A program made the translations under genes and the position numbers. 64,000 nt of DNA from Arthrobacter sp. SDTb3-6. Its GTDB lineage: Bacteria; Actinomycetota; Actinomycetes; Actinomycetales; Micrococcaceae. Positions 1 to 8,423 of the stretch are shown here, piece by piece (positions within the stretch are counted from its first letter, which is position 1; every line of letters begins with the position of its first letter). The stretch covers positions 34,666 through 98,665 of the forward strand of contig NZ_JAAMFN010000012.1 of the NCBI RefSeq assembly GCF_013376095.1, read 5' to 3'. Under the pieces are notes generated by a model. That model saw nothing but the letters and a program-made list of their open reading frames with translations. It was not told the origin of the DNA and searched no databases.

Positions 1-515
1 TCGATTCCCACCAGGATGGAGATGCGCTGCAGCCCGGCGTGGTCCAGCTTGGCGCGCTGGTAGTCGTGGACATTGTTGCTGACGGCGCCGTACGGGATGC
101 GGGCAGCATCCAGCGCGTCCAGGGCCGGCACCACGTCCGGGTAGGCCCTGATGTGGTGCGGCTGCGCCTGTTCAAAGTCCTCGATCCAGTCCTGCTCCGC
201 ACGGGCGTCGAAGCCGGGCGTGCCGAAATGCGCGAACACGGCACGGGCCCGCAAACCGCGCTGCTCGCTGAACGTGAACTCGCCGGCCACATAACGGTCG
301 TAGTACCTGTGCACATCCGCCATGTACAGCGCCGCGAAGCCGTCCCAGTCCGCCGCGCCGAAGTCCGGCAGCAGCGGCCGGCTCGCCGCAATCATGGCGT
401 CCTTCATGGCCGCATGCAGGTCGACCAGGGTGTCGTCTATGTCAAACAAGACACCCCTGACCGGGGCCGCGGGGGCGCCCCGAACAGGGGTGTTGTGCGT
501 AGCGCTGGCGTCCAA
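1..515 (-). CDS. HAD-family hydrolase, C-terminus cut by window edge
   Basis: The reverse strand directly after gltX reads as a haloacid-dehalogenase-type phosphohydrolase. The nucleophile motif GVLFDIDDTLVD lies about 20 residues from the start, and the later motif GAVSNN (the Ser/Thr-bearing motif II region) is near the window edge, with the helical cap between them. The frame is open from a TTG at 515, four bases after the gltX stop, through base 1, so the C-terminal catalytic Lys and Asp motifs are missing from view. The TTG start is a guess, because no ATG or GTG precedes the nucleophile motif. HAD enzymes hydrolyse phosphate esters; the substrate cannot be told here. The gene is probably cotranscribed with gltX. 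Confidence 0.8.
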   Translation of the reverse strand, partial: MDASATHNTPVRGAPAAPVRGVLFDIDDTLVDLHAAMKDAMIAASRPLLPDFGAADWDGFAALYMADVHRYYDRYVAGEFTFSEQRGLRARAVFAHFGTPGFDARAEQDWIEDFEQAQPHHIRAYPDVVPALDALDAARIPYGAVSNNVHDYQRAKLDHAGLQRISILVGI

Positions 516-518
516 GCC

Positions 519-2018
519 CTAGCCCCGGAAGGCCTTGAGGCGGGCCAGCGAGGAGTCCCTGCCCAGGATGACCATCGACTCGAACAACGGCGGGGAAATG
601 CGCCGGCCGGACACGGCCGTGCGGACGGGGCCGAAGGCCAGCCGCGGCTTGACGCCCAGGCCCTCAACCAGCGCCTCCCGGAGGGCGGCCTGGATGTTCC
701 CGGCCGTCCAGTCGGCGACGGTTTCCAGCGCTGCCAGCGCGGTGTCAAGGACCTCCGTGAGGTTCTCGGGGAGGCCCTTGCGGGCGTCGTCGGCGACGTC
801 AACGGCGTCGTCATTCTTGAACAGGAAGGAGAGCATCTCGGGGGCCTCGCCCAGGAGGGTGATGCGTTCCTGGACCAGCGGGGCGGCCTCGGTGAGGATC
901 TCATTCTCACGGTCGGTCAGGGTCTCCCCCACCACGCCGGCGGCCTGCAGGTACGGGACCAGTCGGTTGCGGAAGTCGGCGGGCTCGAGCATGCGCACGT
1001 GGGTGCCGTTGATGGCCTCGGCCTTTTTGATGTCGAAGCGGGCGGGGTTGCCCAGGACGTCGTGGATGTCGAAGTTGGCCACGAGCTCCTCGACCGTGAA
1101 GATGTCCCGGTCGGCGGAGAGCGACCAGCCCAGCAGGGCCAGGTAGTTCAGCAGCCCCTCGGGGATGAAGCCCCGGTCCCGGTGCAGGAACAGGCTCGAC
1201 TCGGGGTCGCGCTTGGAGAGCTTTTTGTTGCCGGCACCCATGACGTAGGGCAGGTGGCCGAACAGCGGCATGTACTTGGCCACGCCCACGTCGTACAGGG
1301 CCGCGTACAGGGCCACCTGGCGGGGGGTGGAGGAGAGCAGGTCCTCGCCGCGGAGCACGTGGGTGACACCCATGAGGGCGTCGTCCACCGGGTTCACCAG
1401 CGTGTACAGCGGCGCGCCGTTGGGACGGACCAGGGCGTAGTCCGGGACTGATCCTGCCTTGAAGGTGATCTCGCCCCGGACCAGGTCGTTGAAGGTGATG
1501 TCCGCATCCGGCATGCGCAACCGCAGCGCGGGCTTGCGGCCCTCTTCCCTGAACGCGGCGATCTGCTCCGGTGTGAGGTCGCGGTCAAAGTTGTCGTAGC
1601 CCAGCTTGATGTCCCGGCCGGCCGCCTTGTGGCGCGCCTCCACCTCTTCCGGGGTGGAATAGGACCCATAGACGTGCCCGCCGGCCACCAGCTTGGCAAT
1701 CACGTCCTGGTAGATGTCCCCGCGCTGGGACTGGCGGTAGGGCGCGTCCGGGCCGCCCTTTTCCACGCCCTCGTCCCAGTCGATGCCGAGCCAGTTGAGC
1801 CCGTCCAACAGCTGGAGGAAGCTTTCCTCGCTGTCCCGCTTCGCGTCAGTGTCCTCGATGCGGAAAATGAGCTTGCCGCCGGTGTGGCGGGCGTATGCCC
1901 AGTTGAACAGCGCCGTGCGGATCAGCCCGACGTGGGGCGTTCCGGTGGGCGAGGGGCAAAACCGTACCCGGACGGGGGTTTCAGCGGTGACAGTGGGGAT
2001 TTGGGCTGCGTTAGTCAT
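519..2018 (-). CDS. gltX: Glutamyl-tRNA synthetase
   Basis: This is a 499-residue class I aminoacyl-tRNA synthetase that charges tRNA-Glu (and, in bacteria with GatCAB, also tRNA-Gln). The HIGH-like motif PHVGL is at residues 28-32 and the KMSKS loop appears as KLSKR at 266-270. The N-terminal Rossmann core is followed by the helical anticodon-binding domain, and the length fits bacterial GltX. The start is ATG at 2018. A TAAACT box lies nine bases upstream, so the leader is at most a few bases. A HAD hydrolase follows four bases downstream. Upstream is a tandem hairpin repeat and then the permease gene on the same strand. Confidence 0.97.
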   Translation of the reverse strand: MTNAAQIPTVTAETPVRVRFCPSPTGTPHVGLIRTALFNWAYARHTGGKLIFRIEDTDAKRDSEESFLQLLDGLNWLGIDWDEGVEKGGPDAPYRQSQRGDIYQDVIAKLVAGGHVYGSYSTPEEVEARHKAAGRDIKLGYDNFDRDLTPEQIAAFREEGRKPALRLRMPDADITFNDLVRGEITFKAGSVPDYALVRPNGAPLYTLVNPVDDALMGVTHVLRGEDLLSSTPRQVALYAALYDVGVAKYMPLFGHLPYVMGAGNKKLSKRDPESSLFLHRDRGFIPEGLLNYLALLGWSLSADRDIFTVEELVANFDIHDVLGNPARFDIKKAEAINGTHVRMLEPADFRNRLVPYLQAAGVVGETLTDRENEILTEAAPLVQERITLLGEAPEMLSFLFKNDDAVDVADDARKGLPENLTEVLDTALAALETVADWTAGNIQAALREALVEGLGVKPRLAFGPVRTAVSGRRISPPLFESMVILGRDSSLARLKAFRG

Positions 2019-2091
2019 GATGTTCCCAGTTTAGACCTTGAAGTAAACCACCTGGCGCCCGCGATGCCGGGAGGCCTGCCTGCGGGGCACT

Positions 2092-2175
2092 GACCCGTCA
2101 CGCGTGGCGGCCATGGAGCGTCAAAGCCGCCACGACCCGTCACTCGTGGCGGCCATGGAGCGTCAAAGCCGCCAC
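2092..2175. repeat. Two tandem 42-bp hairpin repeats
   Basis: Two head-to-tail 42-bp copies (2092-2133 and 2134-2175) differ at one base. Each contains the inverted pair GTGGCGG/CCGCCAC around a 16-base loop. In the second copy the stem is extended by GTCAC/GTGAC. They lie between the permease stop (2215) and the gltX start (2018), both on the minus strand, so they could act as a double terminator or insulator. No T-tract follows, so an intrinsic terminator is not certain. Confidence 0.85.
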
Positions 2176-2214
2176 AAGTGACGGCTCGGCCGCGAATCGC
2201 CACATGCCGCAGGG

Positions 2215-3654
2215 TCAGGTGAACAGCTCGTTCGCGGGCTCGTTGTCCTTCACAAACCGCCAGCCGAACCACAGCATCGCGGCGAAGACCGGGATGGCGC
2301 AGAGCGTCCACAGGCCCAGGTGGAAGACGGCGCCGTCGGGCCCGGTCATGGTGTCAAAGCCGATCAGCACGGTGATGGCCAGCAGCGCCGCCAGGCCTGC
2401 CCAGCTGGTCCAGGGCGATCCCGGCATGGGCAGCTTGGAGACCTTGCCCTTCTTGTGCCGCAGCATGATCTGGCTGGCGAAGATGGAGCCCCAGGTGAAG
2501 ATCACGCCGATGGAGGCGGTGTTGAGGGCGAGGTCGAAGGCGTGCGTTCCACCGAGCAGCACGTTGGCCCCCACGCCGACAACGTAGACCGCGGCGATGG
2601 CCAGGATGGCGGCGTAGGGCACGTGGCGCGCGGACATCTTGGTCAGCCACTGCGGCGCGTGCCCGTTGTTGGCCATGGTGCGGAAGATGCGCCCGATCGA
2701 GTACAGGCCCGTGTTGCAGGACGACAGGGCTGCGGTGATGACCACAAAGTTCATGACGGAGCCCACCCAGCCGAGCCCCATGGAGGCGAACACTGTGACA
2801 AAGGGGCTCTCACCGGACTTGTAGTGGTCCGAGGGCATGATCATCGCCAGCAGCGTCACGGAACCGACATAGAAAATCACGATGCGGACCACCACGGCTC
2901 GGATGGCGCGGGGCACCTCGCGGGCGGGGTCCTCCATCTCGCCGGCCGTGATGCCCACCAGTTCAATGGCGTTGTAGGCAAAGATGACGGCGTTCAGCAC
3001 CAGGATCATGACGAGCCCGCCCTGGGGGAACATGCCGCCGTGGGCGCTGAAGAGGTTGCTGACGGTGGCATGCTGGCCGCCCACCTGGGCGTTCATGGCA
3101 ACCATGACGGTGCCGACCACCAGGAACATCACGATGGCGGCCACCTTCAGGCACGAGGCCCAAAACTCAAATTCGCCAAAGGCCTTGACGCTGAGCAGGT
3201 TCACCGCCACGAGCAGTGCCAGTGCGCACAGGGCGCTGGCCTCAACGGGGACCCCGGGGAAGAAGTATTGGAAGTACAGGCCGATGGCGATCAGCTCGGC
3301 CACGCCCGTCATGGCCCAGTTGATGAAGTACATCCAGCCGGACAGGTACGCACCCTTCCTGCCGAACAGCTCGCCCGCATAGGACACAAAGGAACCGGAG
3401 GTCTGCCGGTACATGACCAGCTCGCCCAGTGCCCGCATCAGGAGGTAGGCAATGGCGCCGGCAATGGCGTAGGAGAAGATCAGCGCCGGGCCGGTCGAGG
3501 CCAGCCGGCCGCCGGCACCCATGAACAGGCCGACGCCGATGGCCCCGCCCATGGCGATCATGGTCACGTGGCGCCGGGACAGCGTGCGCTGGTAGCCCTC
3601 CCCCGTGATGGATCCGGCCGCGGGCGCGGCAGTGTCGGTGGCGTTTTGTGACAC
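2215..3654 (-). CDS. APC-family amino acid permease
   Basis: This is a 479-residue integral membrane protein with about 12 hydrophobic helices. It carries the amino-acid/polyamine/organocation family signature near the N-terminus (GGAIGVGLFMGAG) and the loop MRALGELVMYR. It resembles the GabP/AnsP/aromatic permease subgroup that imports amino acids with protons; the substrate is not readable from the sequence. I place the start at GTG 3654, because AAGGA lies about eight bases before it and the first helix begins about 30 residues later. In-frame sequence further upstream (to 3762) is Pro/Arg-rich and not membrane-protein-like. The gene stands alone. Confidence 0.9.
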   Translation of the reverse strand: MSQNATDTAAPAAGSITGEGYQRTLSRRHVTMIAMGGAIGVGLFMGAGGRLASTGPALIFSYAIAGAIAYLLMRALGELVMYRQTSGSFVSYAGELFGRKGAYLSGWMYFINWAMTGVAELIAIGLYFQYFFPGVPVEASALCALALLVAVNLLSVKAFGEFEFWASCLKVAAIVMFLVVGTVMVAMNAQVGGQHATVSNLFSAHGGMFPQGGLVMILVLNAVIFAYNAIELVGITAGEMEDPAREVPRAIRAVVVRIVIFYVGSVTLLAMIMPSDHYKSGESPFVTVFASMGLGWVGSVMNFVVITAALSSCNTGLYSIGRIFRTMANNGHAPQWLTKMSARHVPYAAILAIAAVYVVGVGANVLLGGTHAFDLALNTASIGVIFTWGSIFASQIMLRHKKGKVSKLPMPGSPWTSWAGLAALLAITVLIGFDTMTGPDGAVFHLGLWTLCAIPVFAAMLWFGWRFVKDNEPANELFT

Positions 3655-4264
3655 GCGAAAGTCCTTACGATCGGCGGGTGCCCTGCAAAAAGCCCCCAGA
3701 TCACGCGTTGGCGGCGGGTGGGGGCGCAAAGGACTTGTCAATGGTACTACGACGCCGGTCACGCCGCCGTGGTGCGGACCACAGGCATCCCGCCAAGGAT
3801 TGCCCCTCAGAGGTCTTCGCGGACAGCCACGAACGTGTACTCCCAGGTCGTGACACCGGCATCGCCGGGATTCAGGTGCAGCGCGCCTCCTTCACGACCT
3901 TTCCACCAAGAGAAACAGTTCCTTCGCCTCCCCGGCGGTCAGCCGCAGGGTGCCGACGGCGGTCTCGGCCGGATTGGTTTCCGCCGGCATCAATGCCGCC
4001 CTGCTGGGGTACTTCATGGTCGCGGTGCCCACGGAACTGCCCGGGCGGGCCGGCAGCGCGCAGGACCTCCTGTCCCTTGGCGCCACTCCCCTCGCACCGT
4101 GCGTGACGGGATTCGGCTACCTGTTGTTGGGGTGGACGGGAATCCTGCCTGCCTCGGACCAATGGGCCGGGCACGCGGCAGCCATCGACACGGCCGCCGG
4201 GCACCAACGGTGACCTCAACGCCGAAGGAGGGCCCGGCGTCGTACGCGGGACAGGGGCATCGCC
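3655..4264. other. Intergenic region, one weak ORF
   Basis: About 610 bases separate the permease start from the end of the FAH-family gene. I see no promoter or repeat of note. The only frame with coding character is on the plus strand, 3950-4213, starting with GTG. It would encode 87 residues with two hydrophobic stretches (SAGINAALLGYFMVAV and a later GFGYLLLGWTGIL) and GC-rich third positions. It has no clear ribosome binding site and no family I recognise, so it may be a gene remnant. Confidence 0.5.
3950..4213 (+). CDS. Hypothetical small membrane protein (doubtful)
   Basis: This is a possible 87-residue protein with two predicted membrane segments, roughly residues 8-27 and 49-66. Third codon positions are GC-rich as in the real genes here. 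The open frame extends back to 3854 without another good start, and GTG 3950 lacks a Shine-Dalgarno sequence. No family was recognised. It lies between two minus-strand genes. A truncated remnant of a longer membrane protein is as likely as a working gene. Confidence 0.25.
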   Translation: MPTAVSAGLVSAGINAALLGYFMVAVPTELPGRAGSAQDLLSLGATPLAPCVTGFGYLLLGWTGILPASDQWAGHAAAIDTAAGHQR

Positions 4265-5041
4265 CTAGCGGCGGACAATCGGGTTGGACAGGCGGCCGAT
4301 GCCCTCAATTTCAATCTCGTAGCGGTCACCGTCCGTGACCAGCCCGACTCCGGCGGGGGTGCCGGTCATGATGACGTCGCCGGGCAGCAGGGTGAACGCG
4401 CGCGAGACGATCGAGACCAGCTCGCGGACACTGCGGACCATCTGGTTGGTGTTGCCGTCCTGGCGGAGTTCGCCGTTCAGCCAGCCCTGGATGCGGAGCT
4501 CTTCGGGGTCCAGCTCGGTTTCAATCCACGGGCCCAGCGGGGCGGACGTGTCAAAGCCCTTCGCGCGGGCCCACTGGCCATCGCCCTTCTGGACGTCGCG
4601 CGCGGTGAGGTCGTTGCCGCAGGTGTAGCCAAAGATGACTTCATCCGCGCGCTCCTCCGGCACGTCCTTGCAAATGCGCCCGATCACGACGCACAGCTCG
4701 GCCTCGTAGGAGATTTCCTCGGAGAATGCCGGCATGACGACCGGCTCCCCGGGACCCACCACCGACGTGTTGGGCTTGAGGAAGAGCAGCGGGTGGACGG
4801 GAATCTCGTTGCCCAGCTCACGGGCGTGTTCGGCAAAGTTCCGGCCCACGCCCACCACCTTGCTGCGCGGGATGATCGGGGCCACAAGGCGCACGTCCTC
4901 CAGCGGGTACCTGATGGTGGTCCGCTCCACGCCGTTGAAAAAGGGATCGCCCTTGATGACAGTGACAACTTCACTGCCGGACTCCCCCTCCACCAGGCCG
5001 TACATCGGGTCATTGTCGACTACAAAACGGGCTATGCGCAT
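4265..5041 (-). CDS. Fumarylacetoacetate hydrolase family protein
   Basis: This 258-residue enzyme has the FAH fold that includes 2-hydroxyhepta-2,4-diene-1,7-dioate isomerases, acylpyruvases and oxaloacetate decarboxylases. The metal-binding acidic cluster is visible as SYEAELCVVIG and GYTCGNDLTARDVQ, followed by the typical MTGTPAGVG segment near the C-terminus. The precise reaction is open; the short, acylpyruvase-like form is the nearest description. The start ATG (5041) has TAGACT seven bases upstream and no Shine-Dalgarno sequence, which suggests a leaderless message. A second FAH-family gene is at 40149. Confidence 0.9.
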   Translation of the reverse strand: MRIARFVVDNDPMYGLVEGESGSEVVTVIKGDPFFNGVERTTIRYPLEDVRLVAPIIPRSKVVGVGRNFAEHARELGNEIPVHPLLFLKPNTSVVGPGEPVVMPAFSEEISYEAELCVVIGRICKDVPEERADEVIFGYTCGNDLTARDVQKGDGQWARAKGFDTSAPLGPWIETELDPEELRIQGWLNGELRQDGNTNQMVRSVRELVSIVSRAFTLLPGDVIMTGTPAGVGLVTDGDRYEIEIEGIGRLSNPIVRR

Positions 5042-5131
5042 GTGTGTCAGTCTATTCCAGAATGAGGTTTCCCCATGGCATTTGACCGTCTCGGGGAAAC
5101 GACAATATTGTACTGAACCTGTTTCTTGCCG

Positions 5132-5521
5132 CTATCCCATTGCGGCGCTCCAGCTGCCGTCGATGCGTGTCATGCTCAGAATTAATTTACCCGTCCAGTT
5201 ATGCCCCGGCCTGGCAGTCCCTGCGTTCCCGATGCAATTGAAAATTGCGTCGCCTTTTCCACTCACGTTTTGCGTGCCGTCAGTGGGTGGGGCCGGCACA
5301 CTGGCGACCGATATGGTCCATGGCGATATGGTCCATGGCCTGTCAGGGGTGATGTGCAACCTGATGGTTGGTCCCGACCTGTCGTACCCGCCAATGACAA
5401 TTGTTCCGGCATAATTGCCGATCCCGTTGGCCGGGCGTGGCGTCCAATTCAGCGTTGACGCCTTTCCGGTCACAATGAAATTGACACGGCGACGGTGCGT
5501 CATCGTGGCCATGCCCACCAC
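5132..5521 (-). CDS. Hypothetical beta-rich protein
   Basis: This 129-residue frame opens at GTG 5521. It is rich in Gly, Thr, Ser, Asn and Trp, with short alternating hydrophobic stretches (GTIVIGGYDRSG, NWTGKLILSMTRIDGSW) that look like beta strands of a secreted or phage-like domain, but no signal peptide is visible. Base composition is less GC-rich than in the neighbours. Two tandem 17-bp repeats lie just upstream. I do not recognise a family. It may be the C-terminal part of a gene that lost its N-terminus. Confidence 0.4.
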   Translation of the reverse strand: MVGMATMTHRRRVNFIVTGKASTLNWTPRPANGIGNYAGTIVIGGYDRSGPTIRLHITPDRPWTISPWTISVASVPAPPTDGTQNVSGKGDAIFNCIGNAGTARPGHNWTGKLILSMTRIDGSWSAAMG

Positions 5522-5537
5522 TACGGCCCCGTGCGGT

Positions 5538-5571
5538 TTGCTTCTGTTGACAACTTGCTTCTGTTAACAAC
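5538..5571. repeat. Two tandem 17-bp repeats
   Basis: The units TTGCTTCTGTTGACAAC (5538-5554) and TTGCTTCTGTTAACAAC (5555-5571) differ at one base. They end 16 bases before the possible GTG start of the 129-residue minus-strand gene, a position suited to an operator. The second unit contains the palindrome GTTAAC. Confidence 0.6.
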
Positions 5572-6147
5572 CTTGTCACGCCAGCCGGATTAAGGAGCGG
5601 GCCGTGGCGCTGGCGCCCGTGACGCCAGGCTCCGACGTTGCCGGCCGGCGCAGCTCATTCGTCATGGCAGCAACCAACCCGCTCGGAGCAATCAGGAGAA
5701 TCAAGGGCCGTCATTTTTGCAGCCAAGGCACCGCCTGACCGGGCGTGGGCATGGTTCGCGCCCGAGGCAACACCGGCGGTTGGCGCCGCAGGCCAAAGAC
5801 CCGGCCAGGTGCCGGCTGCGGTTGCCTATCCGCCAGCATCAGGGATATTCAGCACGTAGGCGCGATACTTCCGTGCAGACTCCACCGTGGCGTTGGACAC
5901 CGCACGCCAGTACATGGTGGCCGAGAGAAATCGAGGATCCGGCCGGCAAAATCGCCACAGTCCCGGTTGCCGGCATCCCGACATCGGCGGAGCGCTGAAA
6001 AACTGCGCGGTTCCACCTTTTTGCGGTCATTGACCCCCGTTCGAATTTCCTGGCATGAGGGATGAACGATCATCCTGTGCCCGCCGGGGACAATGATGGT
6101 CCACGCAGGCCCTCGATGTGCAAGGTCCGTGCGGCGACCATCTGCCG
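5572..6147. other. Gene-poor region with a short ORF remnant
   Basis: No convincing full gene lies in these 576 bases. On the minus strand, 5826-5984 encodes a 52-residue frame whose second half (YWRAVSNATVESARKYRAYV, ending DAGG) reads like the C-terminal end of a real protein. Its first 20 residues are Cys/Arg-rich and unconvincing. It is probably a remnant. Together with the fragmentary gene at 5132-5521 this suggests a decayed locus between two conserved ones. Confidence 0.45.
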
Positions 6148-8109
6148 TCAGCAGCCCTGACCGAACGCGACGGCATCGCCCACGACTGCTGAGCCACCGA
6201 GCAATGTCACCCGCGTGGCGGCAGTGGTGCCCGAAACCTCCTTCAGGACGCCCGCCGGGAGGCAGTTGGGCTGAACCATGTAAGCCTGGCCCTGGTGGCT
6301 TGCCATCACGGCGGAAATGGTCAGCGCGTCAGGGAAGTTCCAGCCTGAGACGTAATACGTGCGGTCGCTCGCAGGAGCAAACGACGCGGCGTTCACAAGC
6401 TGGTTGGTTTCAAAGCGGTTCGTGCCACCGAAGCGGTAGACCTGGATGAATTTGTCCCGCAGGGGCTTCTCGATGCTGGTGGATACGACGCCGGAACCAC
6501 CTACGATATACACGGAGGCGGCCTTGAGTTGCCCCAGAAGGGTCATGGTGGAGACGTCCAGGCGTGTGGTCCCGGGCGGCACGAGAAGGACCGGGCCCAA
6601 CGCGGCCGCGGACAGTGCGTCGGGGTAATCCGCACCCGTTACCAAGGCAATCGATTGTGCGCTTGGGAATGCGCCCGCAACCACGGCCCGGGCCGTGGCG
6701 TAGCGGTCCGCCCCCGACCGCCGGATGGTGTTGGGGACCAGTTTCTTCAAATCCTGGAAAACTGCGGCCGACACTGCCCCTTCACCGCCAACCACCACGA
6801 CCTTGCCGGGTTTGAGCCGGATGATCTCGTCCTGGACCACGGGGGGCAGGCTGCGGCTCCGGGTTAGCAACAAGGGTGCATACTCCTTGTTGGCAGCCGG
6901 CGCGGCAGCCAGTGCATCGGCAAACTGCTCCCCCGTGGCAACATAAACGGTACCGGCGCCCACAAAATACTCGCGTGAAACGGCGACAGCAGTCTCATAG
7001 CGGTCGGCACCAAAGATGCGGTCCGTGAAAACAGCCGGGCGCGCATTAGTCACCGTCATTGGGGAGAGCATGGTCAGCGTTTGGCCTTCGCGCCGCACCA
7101 CATATGCGTTGGTGCCCGCCCGCGGCACGGCAAGTCCCAGGATCTGTGAGGCTGTCGAGACTGTGCCGGTCACTGTGTCCGTAGCGATGTCAATTTCCGC
7201 AACCCTGTTGTCAACGGCCCCGGCAACCAGGACCTTGGTGCCGCTGCCCCCAAGCTGGGCATACTGCACCTTGAATCCCGGTCTCAGCGACTTGGCCACA
7301 GTTCCACCGACCGTATCCAACACGGAAACTTCACCGGTTTCACAGCCAACGTAGGCTTTCCGGCCGTCGGGGCTGAAGGCTATGGCCCGTACAAAGGGAC
7401 ATGAGGGGACCCTGCGGAGCACCGTCCGCGTCGCCAGGTCCATGACTTCAATGTCAAAGGTGCGAACGCCCTGCGCGTTGTAGCCGCTGCCAGTGGCAAT
7501 GTAGGCCTGTGTACTGTCCGGGGTGGTCCACACCCGGAAGAGTTCAGCCTCGGTTGCCAAGGACAACGCCCCGCCCGGCGCGGACGCCGCGGTGTCAATG
7601 AAGTTCAACGACTTGTTGACGCCATCCAGCGCCAGGAGGGTTTTCCCGTCTGCCGTCAAGGCCAGGTCCGGATTGGAGCCGGTCCCACCCGGCGCGATGG
7701 TGGAGACCACCGAATTGTCCGCCGTCGAAATGACGGCAATGCCGTTCCCGCCCGTGAGGCTGGCATAGATTCGGGACCCGTCGGGGCTGGCGACCAGCGA
7801 GCCGGCATTGGCAGGGAGGGAGACGGAGGCGACGGCCTTGTTCCCGGGGATGCTGAACACTCCGATGGTGTTGCTGACATTGCCGGACGCAGCATAGGCA
7901 GTTCTCCCGTCCGGGGTGACTGCCAGATGCGTTTTCCACAGGCTGCCGGAAACTGAACCCAGCTGGACATCGGGGCCTATGGCCGTCAATGACGTAGGGC
8001 TGGCCGTCGCGGGCAATGAGGCCGCACCGGCCGGCGCCAGGCCGGCCGCCAGAAGCCCAAATGCTGCCGCCAGCCCCACACCAACATTAATGTTCCATAC
8101 TCGATGCAT
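6148..8109 (-). CDS. Secreted beta-propeller protein with three cell-wall-binding repeats
   Basis: This is a 653-residue exported protein. A hydrophobic segment at about residues 9-30 ends in AGAA, consistent with signal peptidase cleavage. Residues 40-345 form a YncE/Lvp-type beta-propeller, with recurring blades of the kind TPDGRTAYAA and SPDGRKAYVG. Residues 362-648 hold three repeats of the CWB2 cell-wall-binding family (first one GADRYETAVAVSREYF, then SGADRYATARAVV, then GGTNRFETNQLVN). CWB2 repeats bind cell-surface polymer, so the propeller is probably displayed on the cell wall. ATG 8109 was chosen because the signal peptide follows it; its ribosome site is weak. A TATTAT box lies at 8128-8133. 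Confidence 0.85.
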   Translation of the reverse strand: MHRVWNINVGVGLAAAFGLLAAGLAPAGAASLPATASPTSLTAIGPDVQLGSVSGSLWKTHLAVTPDGRTAYAASGNVSNTIGVFSIPGNKAVASVSLPANAGSLVASPDGSRIYASLTGGNGIAVISTADNSVVSTIAPGGTGSNPDLALTADGKTLLALDGVNKSLNFIDTAASAPGGALSLATEAELFRVWTTPDSTQAYIATGSGYNAQGVRTFDIEVMDLATRTVLRRVPSCPFVRAIAFSPDGRKAYVGCETGEVSVLDTVGGTVAKSLRPGFKVQYAQLGGSGTKVLVAGAVDNRVAEIDIATDTVTGTVSTASQILGLAVPRAGTNAYVVRREGQTLTMLSPMTVTNARPAVFTDRIFGADRYETAVAVSREYFVGAGTVYVATGEQFADALAAAPAANKEYAPLLLTRSRSLPPVVQDEIIRLKPGKVVVVGGEGAVSAAVFQDLKKLVPNTIRRSGADRYATARAVVAGAFPSAQSIALVTGADYPDALSAAALGPVLLVPPGTTRLDVSTMTLLGQLKAASVYIVGGSGVVSTSIEKPLRDKFIQVYRFGGTNRFETNQLVNAASFAPASDRTYYVSGWNFPDALTISAVMASHQGQAYMVQPNCLPAGVLKEVSGTTAATRVTLLGGSAVVGDAVAFGQGC

Positions 8110-8423
8110 ACCCACGGAGCGCCCAATATAATAAATGTCCGTCGCCGCAGCCGGAATCCACAACGTGGCAGCAAAACAACTGAGCATAATCTACGGCAAT
8201 TTCAAAAAAGAAACCACGGATTGGCAGCTGGTCGCATCAATTGACGTCCCCGCGCGGCACGGCGGAGCGACATGGCGCAGCCGCGCGCACCGGTGGCGAC
8301 GATGCCGCGCAAGCCGGACACCCGGCGTCGTGCATAAAAAAACTGGGTCGCAGTTGTTACCGAAAAACCCCGGAAAACGGAGGAAAAATGGTAATAACTG
8401 CGACCCAGTTGCGGAGGGAGGGG
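8110..8423. other. Intergenic region with promoter and long palindrome
   Basis: This holds the promoter side of the secreted-protein gene (minus-strand TATTAT at 8128-8133) and, next to ilvE, the long palindrome described separately. The rest (about 8140-8335) shows no gene or repeat that I can support. Confidence 0.6.
8334..8410 (-). terminator. Long palindrome acting as ilvE terminator
   Basis: Arms of 21 bases (8341-8361 and 8390-8410) pair with one mismatch. The arm core is CTGGGTCGCAGTT. On the minus strand the hairpin begins 13 bases after the ilvE stop and is followed by seven T residues, as in an intrinsic terminator. The 28-base loop carries two T5 runs. Its layout matches the palindromes at 12881, 34825 and 35898. 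Confidence 0.75.

Noticed and set aside
39..1451. Long plus-strand open frame opposite gltX and the HAD gene
   Set aside because: It is the mirror of high-GC codon use in the real minus-strand genes; no family motif and Gly/Arg/Val-biased composition.
3872..4219. Minus-strand open frame in the gap before the FAH gene
   Set aside because: Gly/Arg/Gln-rich composition with no hydrophobic core, motif or ribosome site.
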